Below the pieces are notes generated by a model that saw only the letters and a program-made list of their open reading frames with translations, searched no databases and was not told the origin of the DNA. DNA of 64,000 bases from Megamerina dolium (taxonomy: Eukaryota; Arthropoda; Insecta; Diptera; Megamerinidae), in the NCBI GenBank assembly GCA_963854835.1, contig OY978526.1:23466334-23530333 (forward strand), read 5' to 3'. How positions within the stretch are numbered: position 1 is the first letter of the stretch; each line of letters opens with the position of its first letter. The position numbers and the translations under genes were made by a program. Shown piece by piece: positions 58,790-64,000 of this stretch.

Positions 58790-59750
58790 AAATATTATTT
58801 TAATGAAAGAGCCCCTTAAGAGGTGGAGAGTAAGTGTGTTTTTGTAGATAATATCGTATAGCGGATAAAAAATTAATAGTGGTTGATCATACATTTCGCC
58901 ACTCTAGAGGCGATTCTTGAACAACTATTGAGTTATCTGACGATTTTCAGATATTTTTTCGTTAATTTTTTATGGAAGCCCCTCTAACGGTTGAAGGTAG
59001 AAAGTATCGGTTATACAAATCAGCACTCTAAGGGCAATTTCTAGGCAACCATGTTGATATTTTTCGATTTTCACGTGTTTTTATGTTAATTTTATATGGG
59101 AGCCCCCTAAAAACATGGAGATAGGGATTAAGTTAATGTGAAGAAAATGTGCATGAGAAAAACTGAATGTGGATGGATCATATTATTTACCTCTCCCGAA
59201 CTATTATGAGAGCTATTTATCAATTTTCATGTATTCTTGCATTAATTTTATATGTATAAAGTATGTTCGAAGGAAATATTAAGAAGGAAAAAATAATGAG
59301 GATCGATTATATATTTTACCGCTCTAGATGCAAAACTATGGGTATATTGTTCGATTTGCAGCTATTTTACATTCATTTTGCAGATGAGCCCCAATAAGGG
59401 GTATATGTTTTAGAAAGAAATATTGGCGAAGAAAAATTAATAGTAGTCCGTCATACATCTAATCACTCTAGGAGTAATTCCGGAGCAGTTATGAAGTAAT
59501 GTGTCAATTTTTAGGTGTTTTTGCATTCATTTAGTATGGCAGCATTAAAAGTAGGGGATTCATATATTTAGAAGGAATATAAGGGAGAAAAAAAAAATAA
59601 TGAAGGTTGATCATACATTTCGCTATACCAGTGTAGCATTCGTGGGCACTCACGGAGATTTTTATTGTTATGCATACATTTTGTTTGAAGCCCCTTAAGG
59701 GATGGAGATAGCAAGTAAGAAGAAAAATTAATGACAGTATGTTGTACACT
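58790..59750 (-). repeat. 155-bp family 1, reverse array (about six units)
   Basis: Repeated GAGCCCCTTAAGAGGTGGAG-type starts, AAAAATTAATAGTGGTTGATCA, TACATTTCGCCACTCTAG, GGCGATTCTTGA. The last unit runs into the target duplication of SINE copy 10. Confidence 0.85.
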
Positions 59751-60033
59751 TAAGATTGTACGATAAGATTTTTCTTTCGAATGGTACCCACCTGTCGGCA
59801 AGCAATTGACAATTCTTCCGACAGTAGCAACTTGCCATGAAAAAGCTTCTTAAAGAACTCTGTGACAAAGCTCAGAAAAAGTGATGTCACAAGTGTTCTG
59901 CCATTCGGAACCGGCTAAAATAAGTAGGTCTCTTCTAATACTGTCCAAATTTAAGACGCACAATAGTAATGGAAGAGAAGCTCGGCCAATGAGCCCTTTG
60001 GGGCTTTAAGTGCCACATATTTATTTTTTTTTT
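59751..60033 (+). mobile_element. tRNA-derived SINE, copy 10 (5' truncated)
   Basis: Perfect 12-bp target duplication ATGTTGTACACT (59739-59750 and 60034-60045). The tRNA-like head is missing and the element begins near AAGATTTTTCTTTCGAATGG. Body and tail are nearly identical to the 35.77 kb copy. 5' truncation with a target duplication is the signature of LINE-type reverse transcription. Confidence 0.93.
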
Positions 60034-61779
60034 ATGTTGTACACTGTAGCACCCTCGATGCAATTCCTGGTCAGCTATTTTGCTCGGAAATTTCAACTTT
60101 GACCTTGAGGCACAAAATCAAGAAATCTAATCATTTAAAATATTAACAAAAATTAAATCTTCTTTTGTCTCGATAACAGTATGTCTCGAGAAATCTACTC
60201 CAAAAAATTAGGTGTCTGCAAATTTGGAATTTTTATTTGCTTGAAATTACTTAAATTAAAAAATTTTCGTTCTCTGGAACTTTGACTCACCTTAATCTAC
60301 ATATAAGTATGTATATGTAGAATATATTGCCTGACCTTGATGATATCATCATCAACACCAGCAACAAAACATCACCACCACCACCATTGGAACCGTCACC
60401 ACAATTACGACCATCACAACGTGTAAACGGTGACGAATTGATTGTTAGTAGTAAATGCTGATTCGACAGGAAAGAGGAAGCTAGTACAAGTGCAGCATTT
60501 GAAGCATTGGTGATTGCTACATGCTAAGACGAGCCTCTGTTTAAATGTCGAATCGGACTGAAATACAAATCAATATTAAGGAATGTACGGAAATGTGACC
60601 AGCACGCAAATGAGGTCGTAGCCGCAATGCCAAGCAGTTATTATACCTAGGTATATTATTATGCATACTTCATGATGTGATAATAAAGAATGTAATAAAT
60701 TTAAATCATTAAATTTGCAAACTTTTAGCGCAAAAATTGCTTTAATGTTGATGCGTTAACTCTAAAATATGAATATTGTACAAAAAACATCAACAAAATG
60801 GCAATTAATTCATAAAGTCATCATCAGTTCAACTCCAAGTTTAATCAACAAAATCGATATAAATCTCTACCAGCTAATCTTAATTGTATCATACAACAAT
60901 TAAATACATGCATAATTTGCATATTTCAGATAATCATATAAATTTTATCCAATTTGCTTGTACAAAGCGTCATCGTGTTGCCAGTGATATTGAATGCACT
61001 TACTAAATTATTATACATATCATCGAGTATTGAGCCGGTACTTCGTAGAGTTATTATCGAATATATAATCTCTGGTATGATGATTGTATCAAATAAACCC
61101 TTTAGCTCTCGTGACAGCAATAATTAAAACAATAACGATGGTCATTATATGATTACTCGCTTTATTATCATTGCACACTACACTTATACGAGTAACATAT
61201 TTACACATATACATTTGTACATACTCGTCGTACCATATATATATATGTACGTACGAGTATATAAATGAATTACTTGATTGTACTTTATTGGCTCATTGTG
61301 CACTAATCTGATTTATGGACGTTGGCAGATTCAGCAATTATACTCGTAGGGATCATTGTACACCACGATCAACGGAAGTATTTAGCATCATAAATATGTA
61401 GATGATAACATTATAACAGATAAAGTGATGAAACGTTGAACAGATAATGAGATATAAAATATAGTTTTAATTGCAATGCTTTTGTATAATTGAATTTTTT
61501 AATTAGTAATTATATAATCGGTATATTTTCCAATATATACACCCGCCTACAATAGTCGTATATAATTATTTATATACTACCACGCACCATCATTAATTGA
61601 CGGATAGTAGCTAAATACAAATTAGTAATTATCTATTATAATTTAATATGTCGCGCAATCAAGAATTCAATAGTATAATTCTTCTTATGCAATCGCTTAG
61701 TGGGAGTAGATACTTAAGTGCTTATACAAGAATATGTAAATATACAAGTGTAGGTGTACTACGGTAATGCGAAAGATTA

Positions 61780-63010
61780 TTTGCAATAATGGAAAAATGT
61801 TACGACATTATTACATTAAATTTTGCACTAAAATTGAAACATTATTTGCAATAATTGAAAAAAAATGTTTAATATGGATACAAAAATGTTACGACATTAT
61901 TACAAAAATATCGAATTCATAATATTTCCAAAAATTTCCTTCCGACATTATTGCAATATTGTCGAAAGTCTAAATTTATGAATTTTGTTTCGATTTTATT
62001 TCAATTTTCATTTGCAATAATGTCGAAATGTCGAAAAGTTCTTGGGCTAAGGTAAATTTTCCTTAGTTCCCCGTTGCATCACTATTATTGATATAGTAAC
62101 GGTTGGACAATATTGCAAACATTTTTGAAATAATGCCCAAATTCTACGTCTGTACATATTTTTAGGCATTATTGCTAAAACTTATGCAATAATGTTGAAA
62201 AAGTGAAAACTAATTCTCCTGATTTGGTTATTGCAAAAGCAGTATTGCAAAAATTTGACGGCTTCAATCTCCAAAATTTAGTGTCATATATTTTTGCTCA
62301 ACATTATTTCAATTTTTACTGCAATAATGTCGAAACGTGACAACAAGGTATTTTTGCAATAATGTCCAAATTCTACTTGCATACATATTTTTCGGCTTTA
62401 ATGCTAAAATTTATGCAATAATGTCGATAAAGTGACAACCAATTTTTCTGCTTTAGTTATTGCAGGAACTATTGCAATAACCCTCTTTTACTTTAGTTTC
62501 ATATATTTTTGCTCGACATTATTTCAATTTTTGTTGCAATAATGTCGAAACGTGGCTTTAGGTCTGGCAAAAGTCCTTGCAATAATATCGAAAAGAAATC
62601 GACATAGGTGCAGTATTTATACATATGCCCCTCGTTCTATATAATATTGGGATGCTTCCAAAACTTTTGCAATAACGTCCAACATCTAATTCTACGCAAT
62701 TTTTAAATTTTTTTGCAATATTATCGAAAAAGTGGCAATATTGCATAAATTACATAACAATAATTCATGTATCATTCGTATATTAATAATAAAATCTAAA
62801 TCTACGTCAGTAAAATTACATAAACTCTTTTCAATATCGTCTAAAATTTAATTCCATATATTTTTGTCGATATTATTTCCATATTTTTGTCGCAATAATT
62901 TCGAAAAGGGACATTAAATTTTTGTCAAAATTACAATAAAAGTTTTTACAATAATACCGACAACATATTGTCGACATAATTGCATAAATTTCAAGACATT
63001 AATTCTTTTA
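61780..63010. repeat. array built on TTGCAATAATGTCGAAA, about 212-bp period
   Basis: At least 15 copies of TTGCAATAATGTCGAAA or its complement TTTCGACATTATTGCAA, many in inverted pairs (for example 62516-62549). Larger blocks repeat with a shift of about 211-214 bp: the CCAAATTCTAC-TACATATTTTT block near 62150 and 62365, and the CATTATTTCAATTTTT-GCAATAATGTCGAAACGTG block near 62302 and 62516. A more diverged third round follows. No ORF. Confidence 0.8.
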
Positions 63011-63878
63011 GGTGTGGTTTATTGGCAATAAAATCTTTGAGATAATGAAAATTTATCATTAAACTCATTTGCTTAAATAACATAAATCAAATTTATTTAT
63101 TAATTTAAAACTTTATAAAATTCGAAATTAAATTGCTTCCACAGCAATTCAATGATTCTTAGTAGTAAAAGCAATGAAATCATCAAATATTAGAAAAATA
63201 AAATACAATTTAATTAAATCATTTTAACCTTCATTTTCTAATATGTATACTCATAAGTAAGAACATGGATCAATATAATTTTTGGACATTATATTGTACT
63301 TATGTAATAAGTGCAGATATTTTCATCAATCTAATATTTTGTTTGAACATAATATTCATACCTACAAAAATATATGTGCACCTACTCACGTTATTATTAC
63401 AATTTCTGTTGCGTCATTTATATTTTGTGTCCGTCATCTGTATATATAATACTTTGCGCAAGGATATTCATTTAATAAACATATTTTATTACTTTTGGTC
63501 TACCACACTCAAAATCTCTTGCTATAAGTGGTTCAGTATTTATATTGTACCAGTAAGTACATATAGCAGCATCATTATTATGGGCTTTCTACTTATTACA
63601 TCACACTGTAAATGGCAAAACGACAAACAAGTGGATCAAATATAACCACAATATATATAATATGGTAGTATATAAAATAGTAATATTGGATATTGCCATA
63701 TGTTAACAAAATGTGTTCAAATTTTATACATATATAGCAATATTTTAATTGCAAATTTCTCTATAAAATTAATTCGTTAACAAGTCATGCGTTATTATTG
63801 TTTTAATGAGATTTCTTTCTTTTTACTGACACTTTCATTACTTTCACCTAGTCGCGAACAACAAATGACTGGAATTAT

Positions 63879-63921
63879 ATTTTCGACATTATTTAAAGAA
63901 TTTCTGCAATAATGTCGAAAT
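63879..63921. repeat. isolated inverted pair of the TTTCGACATTATT word
   Basis: TTTTCGACATTATTTAAAG, then CTGCAATAATGTCGAAATGT, forming a potential hairpin. Confidence 0.7.
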
Positions 63922-64000
63922 GTAAGAATATCGATATTGATGCATAAATTGTTTAAATATATGTACATCATTCTAGGTTGTATATTAAGAAGGTTCATCG

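Noticed and set aside
63265..63645. 126-residue hydrophobic ORF on the plus strand
   Set aside because: AT-rich, dominated by Ile/Phe/Tyr/Leu as expected from AT-rich codons. No recognised motif, no splice or promoter context, and stops close by in other frames. Chance is the simpler explanation.

Overview
The window looks like a piece of a fly (Diptera) genome. It is AT-rich, full of simple repeats and decayed transposons, and holds one recognisable protein-coding gene: acetylcholinesterase (Ace), split into exons with GT-AG introns on the minus strand. The protein resembles cyclorrhaphan fly Ace throughout. Its N-terminus and loop residues recall tephritid fruit flies (Bactrocera-like), but that placement rests on memory of the family and is an inference. 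Cyclorrhaphan flies have a single Ace gene (the ace-2 type), so this is probably the main synaptic enzyme and the target of organophosphates and carbamates.

Layout of Ace, minus strand, reading from high to low coordinates: a probable 5' UTR exon with a strong splice acceptor and three upstream ORFs (44323-44845), then coding exons at 43997-44322, 41647-41785, 41049-41585, 40762-40969, 26897-27039, 23913-24062 and 2301-2464. Together they give 555 complete codons plus two bases. All junctions keep the frame and match the family. The last part (about 95 residues, with the GPI-anchor signal) lies beyond the left edge. Introns of 13.7 kb (27040-40761) and 21.4 kb (2465-23912) separate the catalytic Ser, Glu and His exons. 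The target-site residues visible at known resistance positions are the susceptible ones.

The rest, including 19 kb upstream of the 5' UTR exon, has no other gene I can support. It holds three dead mariner transposase copies (minus at 10.2-11.0 kb, plus at 17.6-18.4 kb, plus at 29.5-30.05 kb), three clear non-LTR retrotransposon fragments (2.9-3.26, 22.4-22.9, 30.85-31.8 kb), and ten copies of one tRNA-derived SINE of about 364 bp with good target-site duplications. There are also two candidate MITEs, a 389-bp tandem duplication and many microsatellites, including a 135-bp (TA)n.

Three repeat systems are not explained by ordinary annotation. (1) A roughly 155-bp unit is tandemly repeated in seven clusters, in both orientations. 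(2) A different unit with the same 155-bp period is found in two clusters. (3) A palindrome-forming word, TTGCAATAATGTCGAAA and its complement, recurs at five loci and builds a roughly 212-bp tandem array at 61.8-63.0 kb. The first two resemble the internal tandem repeats of Helentron/DINE-type elements in other flies, but that needs a search to confirm.
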